Origin: CAYMND01 sp964465065
Lineage (GTDB): Bacteria; Acidobacteriota; Aminicenantia; UBA2199
DNA: 28,833 nt
Assembly: GCA_964465065.1 (NCBI GenBank)
Contig: CAYXHZ010000040.1
Coordinates: forward strand, 1-28,833
Direction of reading: 5' to 3'
In this document: in pieces, positions 9,869 to 16,440 of the stretch
Numbering within the stretch: the stretch's first letter is position 1
How the letters are laid out: every line of letters begins with the position of its first letter
The notes under the pieces: model-generated
Told to the model about the DNA's origin: nothing
Databases searched by the model: none
What the model saw: only the letters and a program-made list of their open reading frames with translations
Translations under genes and position numbers: made by a program

Positions 9869-9874
9869 CTCCTT
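9869..9874 (-). promoter_or_regulatory. Ribosome binding site for a CTG start
   Basis: On the minus strand AAGGAG is followed by the 6-nt spacer ATACAG and CTG at 9862-9860, in frame with the whole propeller-LuxR gene. Between this CTG and GTG 9154 no ATG, GTG or TTG occurs in frame. Another in-frame CTG (9787-9785), which would give a shorter and more classical signal peptide, has no comparable upstream site. Confidence 0.5.
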
Positions 9875-9955
9875 GACTGAAAACGCTGCAATGAATAGTG
9901 TACCATAAAATGCAAATTGTATGTCGGCGGCTGTCGGGACAGACGATCCGTTTTC

Positions 9956-10684
9956 CTAGAGCGGGCGTTTCTCGGCGTTGACGATCCGGCCTTTCACCTC
10001 GGAACTGCCGTCGATGTATACGATGACTGTCCGGTTGTCGTTTTTGACGATGAGATCGCCTTCGATGACCGAATGCTGGCGGATGTACACTTCGAGCGGC
10101 TTCTGGCGGCGCCGGTTGCTGCGGAAAAGACCGAAAAAGCTGCTGAAGCTGGATTTGGACGGGTTGATGACGATGTTGCCGCCGATCCGGCTTTTCCGGC
10201 CGATGTCCAGCTGGCCGTTGCTCAGGTAGATATCCTCCTTCAAGTCCACGCCGTTGATTTCGATGTCGCCGTTGGTCGTTCTCAGACTGCCGCCGAGTAC
10301 GCAGCCTTCGCTGGCGATCAGTCGGCCGTTGGTGGTCCGGACATCGCCGCGGATTTGACAGTTTTTACCGATTTCGATACGTCCGTTGGTGGTTTGGGCA
10401 TCATCGAGCCGGCAACTGTCGGCGATGACGATCGAGCCGTTGACGGTTTCGCAGCTGCCGTCGATCTGGACGTGGTCCGCCAGGGTGATCGAGCCGTTGA
10501 CGGTTCGGCAATCGCCGCCGATTTCGGCATCCGCGTCGACCCGGATCGAGCCGTTGACGGATTTGAGACTGTGATCGATTTTTTCGCCTTCGTCGATATG
10601 TATCGATTTGTTGACGCTGGGGGTCCCCAACAGGTTCAGTCCGGTCCACAGCAGCAGGGCGGCGATGAGGGTTGTCTTGTTCAT
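9956..10684 (-). CDS. Exported beta-helix-like protein of 19-residue NG repeats
   Basis: A 242-residue protein with a Sec signal peptide (MNKTTLIAALLLWTGLNLLG) and a core of seven repeats, each centred on (V/T/S)NG(S/R/D/Q)(I/L): Asn44, 63, 82, 100, 119, 138 and 156, a spacing of 18-19 residues. A Ser/Phe-rich linker (about 176-188) is followed by a basic segment and a final beta-rich part. The pattern of alternating I/V and polar residues with a fixed period suggests a ladder of beta strands, as in bactofilin-like or adhesin-like domains, but exported. GGAGG lies about 8 nt before the ATG. It precedes the LuxR-type gene on the same strand. Function is unknown; a structural envelope role is inference. 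Confidence 0.78.
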   Translation of the reverse strand: MNKTTLIAALLLWTGLNLLGTPSVNKSIHIDEGEKIDHSLKSVNGSIRVDADAEIGGDCRTVNGSITLADHVQIDGSCETVNGSIVIADSCRLDDAQTTNGRIEIGKNCQIRGDVRTTNGRLIASEGCVLGGSLRTTNGDIEINGVDLKEDIYLSNGQLDIGRKSRIGGNIVINPSKSSFSSFFGLFRSNRRRQKPLEVYIRQHSVIEGDLIVKNDNRTVIVYIDGSSEVKGRIVNAEKRPL

Positions 10685-10831
10685 GATACGGCCTCCATTG
10701 AGTCGCTTGGTTATCTATATCGTTTAGACGGATAAAATCGGGAATTGTTCCAGCAATTTTTAAAAAAAGAGGGCATGAATGGGAACTCTTTCGGCTGGTG
10801 CTTTGCTGCAAAAGCGAGTATGATAAGGGGC

Positions 10832-11854
10832 ATGGACAGTATCAGACAGATCATCGCTAAACGGGTGCTGGTGATCGCCGAAATCGGCATCAACCATAAC
10901 GGTAGCGTCGACCAGGCCTACGCCCTGCTCGAGAAGGCGGCCGCTTGCGGAGCCGATGCGGTCAAGTGGCAGATGTTCTCGGCCCGGGAGATGGTTTCGC
11001 GCCGGGCTCCCGGGGTCAGTCACGCCCAGGCCAAGGGGATGCTGGACCTGTTCGGTTCCCTGCAGCTTCCGGTGGATTGCTGGCCTGGATTGCGGCAGCG
11101 CGCCCGGGAGCTGGCGGTGAACTTCGGTTGTTCCCTGTTCGATTTCGAGGCTTTGTCCTGGGCCAAAGACCTGGAACTCGATTTTTTGAAAATCGCATCC
11201 GGAGAGCTGACCGACCGGCCGCTGCTGCAGGCTTCGTTTCCGCTGACGGACAACTGGATCGTATCCACGGGAGCCTCGACCGCTTCCGAGATCGCCGCCC
11301 TGTTGGAATGGCTGCACGCTCAAGGGCGTCAGGACCCGATCCTGCTGGAATGCACTTCCGCCTACCCGGCCAAGGCCGGGCAGATTCACCTGGGCAACAT
11401 CGCCTGGATGCGGGATTGTTTTTCGGTCTGCTGCGGCTTTTCCGATCACAGCCTGGGCATGCACATCCCGCTGGCGGCCGTGGCGGCCGGAGCCAGGGTG
11501 ATCGAGAAACATTTCACCCTGGACCGGAATCAAGCCGGTCCGGATCACCTTCTGTCCATGGACCCGTCCGGTTTTGCGGCGATGACGGCTTCGATCCGCG
11601 AAGTCGAGACCGCGCTGACCACGACCCGCAAGGCCTTCGTGCCGAGCTGGGAGGAGGAAACCCGGCAAAAGGGCCGCAAGAGCGTGGTGGCCGCCCGTGA
11701 ACTGCCGGCGGGTACCGTTCTCCATGCTTCCGACCTCAACCTGAAACGGCCGGGCGTCGGAATATCGCCGCTGCATTACCATGAATTGCCGGGTAGAAAA
11801 CTGAAAAACGCCGTGGAGACCGATCAGACGATTACCTGGGACATGTTGGAGTGA
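10832..11854 (+). CDS. neuB: NeuB-family nonulosonic acid (sialic acid-type) synthase
   Basis: Condenses phosphoenolpyruvate with an N-acetylated hexosamine to form a nine-carbon sialic-type acid (neuraminic, legionaminic or pseudaminic; not decidable here). The 340-residue product shows the TIM-barrel motifs IAEIGINHNGS, GADAVKWQMFSA, KIASGELTD, STGASTASEI, CTSAYPA, CGFSDHSLGMHI, VIEKHFTLD and GPDHLLSMDP, and a C-terminal SAF/antifreeze-like domain from about residue 270 (GRKSVVAARELPAGTVL). The start is uncertain: ATG 10832 is preferred by homology, while ATG 10820 and ATG 10775 are in frame upstream and none has an ideal ribosome binding site. No other sialic acid genes are in the window. 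Its stop overlaps the region of the alr ribosome binding site. Confidence 0.85.
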   Translation: MDSIRQIIAKRVLVIAEIGINHNGSVDQAYALLEKAAACGADAVKWQMFSAREMVSRRAPGVSHAQAKGMLDLFGSLQLPVDCWPGLRQRARELAVNFGCSLFDFEALSWAKDLELDFLKIASGELTDRPLLQASFPLTDNWIVSTGASTASEIAALLEWLHAQGRQDPILLECTSAYPAKAGQIHLGNIAWMRDCFSVCCGFSDHSLGMHIPLAAVAAGARVIEKHFTLDRNQAGPDHLLSMDPSGFAAMTASIREVETALTTTRKAFVPSWEEETRQKGRKSVVAARELPAGTVLHASDLNLKRPGVGISPLHYHELPGRKLKNAVETDQTITWDMLE

Positions 11855-11856
11855 CT

Positions 11857-12996
11857 ATGGCCAAGACCTGGCTCGAAATTTCCGCACAGAATTTTCTACA
11901 CAATCTCAAATCGTTTTACGAATTGCGCAAATGCCCGCTGATGGTGGTGGTCAAGGGCAACGCCTACGGGCACGGTCTGCGCGAGATCGTCACCATTCTC
12001 AGGGACAGTCCCTACGTCGGCGCATTGGCAGTCGACGCCATCGAAGAGGCCGATCAGGCGCGCGCGGCCGGTTGGAAGGGGGAGATTCTGGTCATCGGCT
12101 GGCTGGACGATAGCGGCCTGAAACAGGCGATCGCCGGCGATTACGCCCTCGTGCTGCCGTCGCTGGCCGACCTGCAGCGCTTCAGCGAGCAGGCGCAGGC
12201 CCAGAAGAGGACCCTGCGCATCCACATCAAAGTGGAGACCGGAACCCGGCGTCTGGGTATGCCGGTCCAGGATGCCGTCTCGATTCTGGGCAATGGTCTC
12301 GACTGCCGTCCGGGCATCCGCATCTCCGGCATCTATTCCCATTACGCCAACATCGAGGATACGACCGATCACCGTTTCGCCCGGGAACAGCTGGACAGTT
12401 TCCGTCAGGTTCTGGAACGGATCGATCCGCAGACGCGTTCCCGCCTGCAGGTGCACTTTTCCTGTTCGGCTTCCGCCCTGGTATTTCCGGAGAGCCTGTT
12501 CGACCTGGTTCGCCTGGGCATATCGGCGTACGGCTACTGGCCTTCCAAACCGGTCATCGTCTCTTTCCGTCAGCATCCGGCGCAGGCCGATTTTTCGCTG
12601 CGACCGGTTCTGAGCTGGTACAGTCGCGTCGCTCAGGTCAAGGAAATGCCGTCGGGAACTTCAATCGGTTACGGTTTGAGTTACCGCACCCTGACCAGTA
12701 CCAGGCTGGCGGTGATTCCCGTCGGTTATTACGACGGCTACGACCGGCAGCTGTCCAACCAGGGGCTGGTGATCATCCGTGGTCAGGCGGCGCCGATCCG
12801 CGGCCGGATCTGCATGAACATGTTCATGGCCGATGTCGGACATATCGGGGGCGTCGTGGCCGGCGACCGGGTGACTCTGATCGGCCAGGAAGGGGACAAC
12901 TGCGTGGACGCCGGATCTCTGGCCGATTGGGCCGGGACCATCCACTACGAAATCCTGTCCCGGATCAATCCGGAACTGCCCAGAATCGTCGTCTGA
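11857..12996 (+). CDS. alr: Alanine racemase
   Basis: PLP-dependent racemase that makes D-alanine for peptidoglycan. The 379 residues carry the PLP lysine in MVVVKGNAYGHG (about Lys35), the substrate-side motif GTRRLGM, YSHYAN, VRLGISAYGYWPS, the catalytic tyrosine region SIGYGLSYRT, and VIPVGYYDGYDR. The usual CMD motif near the C-terminus reads CMN. Start ATG 11857 is preferred over GTG 11851 because GGAG ends 5 nt before it and overlaps the neuB stop; the two genes are therefore coupled. The last codons and the following 30 bases are duplicated 1.36 kb downstream, beyond a transposase gene. Confidence 0.93.
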   Translation: MAKTWLEISAQNFLHNLKSFYELRKCPLMVVVKGNAYGHGLREIVTILRDSPYVGALAVDAIEEADQARAAGWKGEILVIGWLDDSGLKQAIAGDYALVLPSLADLQRFSEQAQAQKRTLRIHIKVETGTRRLGMPVQDAVSILGNGLDCRPGIRISGIYSHYANIEDTTDHRFAREQLDSFRQVLERIDPQTRSRLQVHFSCSASALVFPESLFDLVRLGISAYGYWPSKPVIVSFRQHPAQADFSLRPVLSWYSRVAQVKEMPSGTSIGYGLSYRTLTSTRLAVIPVGYYDGYDRQLSNQGLVIIRGQAAPIRGRICMNMFMADVGHIGGVVAGDRVTLIGQEGDNCVDAGSLADWAGTIHYEILSRINPELPRIVV

Positions 12997-13027
12997 ACTT
13001 CCGTTTTCGACCAAGCGCCCCGGAGAG
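12970..13027 (+). repeat. alr 3'-end direct repeat, upstream copy
   Basis: This copy contains the genuine end of alr (encoding PELPRIVV and the stop) plus about 30 following bases. It matches 14329-14386 with two mismatches over the first 43 bases and a more diverged tail. The two copies bracket the transposase segment in the same orientation. Confidence 0.85.
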
Positions 13028-13063
13028 GGAGTCTCAAAAGGGGTCGGAGTCTCAAAAGGGGTC
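13028..13063 (+). repeat. Two perfect 18-bp tandem units at the left end of the transposase segment
   Basis: GGAGTCTCAAAAGGGGTC occurs twice head to tail (13028-13045, 13046-13063). The second unit runs into AGTCCCTT, completing the left terminal inverted repeat. Confidence 0.9.
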
Positions 13064-13071
13064 AGTCCCTT
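13058..13071 (-). repeat. Palindromic repeat copy 1, left terminal inverted repeat
   Basis: On the minus strand this reads AAGGGACTGACCCC, identical to the right terminus of the transposase segment and differing from the four copies at 25.8-28.8 kb by GACC in place of GTCC. Confidence 0.85.
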
Positions 13072-13261
13072 GATTGGCATTTAATGGAAATTTCTACCGA
13101 GTACATTCCCAGTGTGTTCATTTCATGACGCTTTTTTCTCGATCTGTCTATGGATTGAATGTTGTTTTTTACGTTTTGAAGTTTGTAAATCAGGCTTTTT
13201 TAATGATGGTTACACTTCTACCCATACATTTCTTGCCTCATGCAAAACAAAAGTGTATCGG

Positions 13262-14200
13262 TCAGACAAGAACTCGGGGACAGTATAGTTCCATACTTTT
13301 GTGAACCCGTCGGGCTTTCGGTGAGGGGCTCTGTATCTTGGTTTGGATCCTGGTGATAAATTCAAAACTGCCCAGAGCAATTCCTTCGCTGAAATTTCGG
13401 ATCCGATGACCTGCCAAATCCAGGAGCCCGATGCGTCCGCAGAGGGCATCCACTTGAGCAACTATGGTCGGGTCAATTGAGCATTCTCCCGAAATGGGTT
13501 TATTGCCGTAGTGGTAGACGAACAACCGGTAACTCGCTGCATCGAGGGGCGTTTGACCGGGTTGGACCGGCATAGGGGACAGCAGGTTTCGGGCCCTTTT
13601 CCGATTTCGGGCCCATAGGCCCAGACCGCACCATCGGTATTCGTCCGGTGTTTTCACCAAATTGGCTCGCACCGGGTTAAGGTTGAGGTAGCTACCTGTG
13701 ACCATGGCTGCATCACCTCGCTCTACCAACGATGAACCGAACCGTCCACCCCAGAAGTACCCTTTTCGTTTGTTTTCTTTATTATACCAAAGTGAAAAAC
13801 GCTGTTTGAGTTCCTGGACAAAGGCGGATACTGATCCCAATCGCCGACGCAGACGTTCAATGCCTTCGTCCTCATCGGGGATGAATCGTCCATTGGGTAA
13901 TTGGCGACCGATCGGTGGATCTGAATTGTCACCGTAGATCCGCCTATATCGTTGGATCAATTCCTCCTTGGATGCGGCGGCAGCATCCTGGCGACCTTCG
14001 CTGATGACCAGGTGGAAATGGTTGGACATGATTGCAAACTCATGGATGGTCACCAAAAATCCGGAACTGAATCGTTCCAGCATTCTGAGTAATTGTTCCT
14101 TTTCTTTCGGTCCCAACAGGAATTCACCACCGGCTACCTTTGAATAAATGTGCATCACTCCCAAATCACGCGACAAAATGATCCTTTCTTTGCGCGGCAT
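13262..14200 (-). CDS. REP-associated tyrosine transposase (Y1_Tnp, IS200-like)
   Basis: A 312-residue HUH-type single-strand transposase. The metal-binding HUH motif is in FAIMSNHFHLVI (about 56-67) and the candidate nucleophilic tyrosine lies in the segment RFSLWYNKENKRKGYFW (about 134-150). The downstream segment YLNLNPVRANLV is the familiar RAYT/Y1 signature, and a C-terminal extension of about 110 residues follows. Proteins of this family act on short palindromic (REP) repeats, which fits the flanking AAGGGACTGACCCC inverted repeats and related copies elsewhere in the window. The frame is intact. The ribosome binding site is poor (GGGGGC about 9 nt before the ATG). Confidence 0.88.
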   Translation of the reverse strand: MPRKERIILSRDLGVMHIYSKVAGGEFLLGPKEKEQLLRMLERFSSGFLVTIHEFAIMSNHFHLVISEGRQDAAAASKEELIQRYRRIYGDNSDPPIGRQLPNGRFIPDEDEGIERLRRRLGSVSAFVQELKQRFSLWYNKENKRKGYFWGGRFGSSLVERGDAAMVTGSYLNLNPVRANLVKTPDEYRWCGLGLWARNRKRARNLLSPMPVQPGQTPLDAASYRLFVYHYGNKPISGECSIDPTIVAQVDALCGRIGLLDLAGHRIRNFSEGIALGSFEFITRIQTKIQSPSPKARRVHKSMELYCPRVLV

Positions 14201-14286
14201 GAAATGAGCCCCCTGCAGTGCCTGTACGTCATTGGACTGCTTGTGTGTTATTGTTTATGCCACATGTGAAATAGAAATGCAAGAAT

Positions 14287-14310
14287 GCAATGAAAAAGGC
14301 AATGAAAAAG
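14287..14310 (+). repeat. Two perfect 12-bp tandem units at the right end of the transposase segment
   Basis: GCAATGAAAAAG is repeated head to tail (14287-14298, 14299-14310); the second unit merges into the right terminal repeat GGACTGACCCC. Confidence 0.9.
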
Positions 14311-14321
14311 GGACTGACCCC
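14305..14321 (+). repeat. Palindromic repeat copy 2, right terminal inverted repeat
   Basis: AAAAAGGGACTGACCCC. The last 14 bases are the reverse complement of 13058-13071. Confidence 0.88.
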
Positions 14322-14328
14322 GAATGCG

Positions 14329-14386
14329 CCGGAAATGCCCAGAATCATCGTCTGAACTTCCGTTTTCGACGGAGCGCCTCCGGAAA
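14329..14386 (+). repeat. alr 3'-end direct repeat, downstream copy
   Basis: Reads as PEMPRIIV plus a stop followed by CTTCCGTTTTCGAC, nearly the same as the end of alr at 12970-13027. It has no connected upstream coding frame, so it is a remnant or duplicate of the alr terminus. Confidence 0.85.
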
Positions 14387-14404
14387 GTGTATCCCGGGAG
14401 AAAT

Positions 14405-14920
14405 CTAGTCGATCTCGAACAGGAGGTGGTTGGCCAGAATGTTGTCGCCCTCTTCCACGCCCAGGCGCTTGATCTGTCCTTTCTTGGGCGCGCGGATCTC
14501 GTTCTCCATCTTCATGGCCTCGTGGATGAGGATCAGGTCCCCTTCCTCGACCGCTTCGCCTTCCCGGAAGAAGACCTTCTTGATGCTGCCGGGGATGAAG
14601 CTCTTGACGATACCCGACTTGGACGATGGCACCGATTTTTCCTTGAAGTAGAACAGCTTGTCGATCTTGAGCAGTCCGGCCGAGAAGTATTCGCCGTCGA
14701 CGTAGATGCCCTTGGGGTAACCGTCGTCGTCCTTGACGATTTCGATCTGGTAATACTTGTTGTTGAGCATCATGGCCCGCGCGTCTCCGTTGTGGCTCTC
14801 GGCGACGAACAGGCGGTAGTTGCTCTTGTCGATACGGATCTCGCTTTCGGTATGGAAGGTGACGCTGCTGGGGATCTCCGCCTCGTACTGGCGTCCTTCA
14901 AGTTGGAATTTGTATTTCAT
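14405..14920 (-). CDS. Biotin carboxyl carrier protein of an acyl-CoA carboxylase-like complex
   Basis: Carries biotin between the two catalytic subunits encoded upstream. The 171-residue protein ends in a biotinyl domain with the acceptor motif EAMKMEN (Lys137), preceded by SGIVKSFIPGSIKKVFFREG. The first 95 or so residues form a separate beta-rich domain resembling the linker (BT-type) domains that bind carboxylase subunits together. It is last of three genes, 14 nt after the biotin carboxylase-like stop, with GAGAGG upstream of the ATG. The biotinylation site looks fully functional. Confidence 0.9.
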   Translation of the reverse strand: MKYKFQLEGRQYEAEIPSSVTFHTESEIRIDKSNYRLFVAESHNGDARAMMLNNKYYQIEIVKDDDGYPKGIYVDGEYFSAGLLKIDKLFYFKEKSVPSSKSGIVKSFIPGSIKKVFFREGEAVEEGDLILIHEAMKMENEIRAPKKGQIKRLGVEEGDNILANHLLFEID

Positions 14921-14934
14921 AGTCGGGTCACCTC

Positions 14935-16431
14935 TCAGAGTCCGGAAAACAGTCGTTTGAAAAAGCCCGGTTGCTTCATCCGCTCCAGTTGCGCCTTGTA
15001 GTTTTTCTGGCGGTTTTCGATGTGAAACTGGGCGGCCAGCAGGGCGGCGGCGATTTCCTGGGCCGATTCCTTGTGAAGTCGGCTGGCGAACTGGCAGTGG
15101 CGGTTGAGAAAATCGATACCGGTGTCGCCTTTGACCAGCTGCGGATTCTCCAGCAGGTGCTTGAGGAAGACCAGGTTGGTGTGGATGCCGCGCAGGTTGA
15201 TGTTGTCCAGGAACTGACGCATGGTCTGCAGCGAGGTTTCCCGCCGGGAGGAGAAGGTGGCGATTTTGCCGATGAAGGGGTCGTAGAGCGAGGAGATGTG
15301 GCAGCCGGTGAAGATGGAGGTCTTGAACATGGTGCGGAAACTGGCGTAATAGGAGAACTCCTCGACGATGCCGGCAGACGGCTGAAAATGATCGTAGGGG
15401 TTCTCGGCCATCAGCGAAACCATCACGACATGGTGTTTGGGACTGACGACTTTCATGCCCTGGACCTGGTTGAGGGTTTCGCCTTTGGATATGGCGAACT
15501 GTTTCTTGATGAAATTGGAGTTGGTGTGGATCTCCGAGATCAGGGTGTTGATCTGCACCGAGGGGTTGAGCTCGGAAAAGACGGCCTGACTGTCGCGGAC
15601 GAAGAATTCGGCCGAACCCAGACCGATGTAATCGAGCATCTCGCTGATTTTGCGGGTGTAGGCGATCAGCTGGTCGCGCATGTCCTGGCGCAGGTTGGGT
15701 GAGGGCGATTCCTGGAATATTTTCTGAAAACGGCGCTGCACGGAGGATTCGATTTCCGGCAGGATGAGGATGTTGCCCTGTTTGTCCCGGATGAAGGGGA
15801 TTTCGATCAGGTGGGCATCGGCCAGGTACGGTTCGATGAACAGTCCCATCTGCTGGTATTCATCGCGTTTGAGCTGCTGATTGATGATGCCGTTGGCCTC
15901 CCGGTCAGACTGGACCAGGCGGATGCCTTTGCCGCCGCAGCCGCCCACCGGTTTGATCAGTTGCGGGAAAGGGATCTTGCGGCTCTGGTCGCTGTAATCC
16001 AGGGGGCTGGTGATGATCTGCGAGGATTCCTGCACCGGGATGCCGGTCTTGGCCACTTCCTTGCGCAGGGCGATCTTGTTCTGGATGGCGCGCAGGGTTT
16101 TGGAATCCGGACCGATGGTCTTGATGCTGTGATCCTCGCAGAGTTTGCAGAAGTTGGGGTCTTCGCTGAGAAAACCGTAGCCGGGGTGGATGTAGTCGAC
16201 GTTCCGCTCCAGGGCCTTTTCGATGATGGCCTCGTGGTCGTGGTAGCTGTCGGACAGTTTGGAGGAGTAGAACTTCTGGTTCTCGTCGGCCAGACGCACG
16301 GCCAGCGAGTTGCTGTCTTCGGGGGAGTGGTAGAGGATGGTGTGCAGGCCGATGCTGCGCAGCGAATCGATGATGTCCAGGGCGATCACGCCGCGGTTGG
16401 GAATCAGGACAGACTGTTTATGCGTGCTCAT
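14935..16431 (-). CDS. Biotin carboxylase-like subunit with degenerate active site
   Basis: A 498-residue ATP-grasp protein with the biotin carboxylase fold: PNRGVIAL, YIHPGYGFLSED, Lys119, the Gly-rich loop with Lys160 (LIKPVGGCGGKG), Glu200, Gln232, Lys237, Glu275, Glu287 and Asn289 are kept. By alignment from memory to E. coli AccC, residues that handle bicarbonate and biotin are changed: Arg292 to Ser291, Glu296 to Asn295, Arg338 to Met368. His209 becomes Leu208 and His236 becomes Phe235, and the VECRINAED motif is lost (VMVSLMAEN). ATP-binding elements remain, but normal biotin carboxylation looks unlikely. A C-terminal tail ends KQPGFFKRLFSGL. It lies 9 nt after the carboxyltransferase stop, with GAGGGA upstream of the ATG. 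Fold is confident; loss of activity is inference. Confidence 0.85.
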   Translation of the reverse strand: MSTHKQSVLIPNRGVIALDIIDSLRSIGLHTILYHSPEDSNSLAVRLADENQKFYSSKLSDSYHDHEAIIEKALERNVDYIHPGYGFLSEDPNFCKLCEDHSIKTIGPDSKTLRAIQNKIALRKEVAKTGIPVQESSQIITSPLDYSDQSRKIPFPQLIKPVGGCGGKGIRLVQSDREANGIINQQLKRDEYQQMGLFIEPYLADAHLIEIPFIRDKQGNILILPEIESSVQRRFQKIFQESPSPNLRQDMRDQLIAYTRKISEMLDYIGLGSAEFFVRDSQAVFSELNPSVQINTLISEIHTNSNFIKKQFAISKGETLNQVQGMKVVSPKHHVVMVSLMAENPYDHFQPSAGIVEEFSYYASFRTMFKTSIFTGCHISSLYDPFIGKIATFSSRRETSLQTMRQFLDNINLRGIHTNLVFLKHLLENPQLVKGDTGIDFLNRHCQFASRLHKESAQEIAAALLAAQFHIENRQKNYKAQLERMKQPGFFKRLFSGL

Positions 16432-16440
16432 TTCTGTCCC

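Larger units (their letters stand above)
13028..14328. mobile_element. REP-associated transposase (RAYT) element inserted after alr
   Basis: This 1.3-kb segment lies between the two copies of the alr 3' end. It contains one Y1-type transposase gene and ends in matching inverted repeats: GGGGTCAGTCCCTT (13058-13071) and AAGGGACTGACCCC (14308-14321), 14 of 14 bases. Short tandem duplications sit at both ends. The non-coding parts (13072-13261 and 14201-14304) are clearly richer in A+T than the neighbouring genes. No other mobility gene is present. 13072-13261, between the left terminus and the transposase stop, shows no gene I can support. Confidence 0.75.

Noticed and set aside
13028..13063. 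Possible CRISPR-like array because of the perfect tandem units.
   Set aside because: Only two units with no spacers, and no cas genes; they are simple tandem duplications.
13074..13304. A 76-codon plus-strand frame in the A+T-rich part of the transposase segment.
   Set aside because: No good ribosome binding site and no recognisable family; it overlaps the transposase 3' end.
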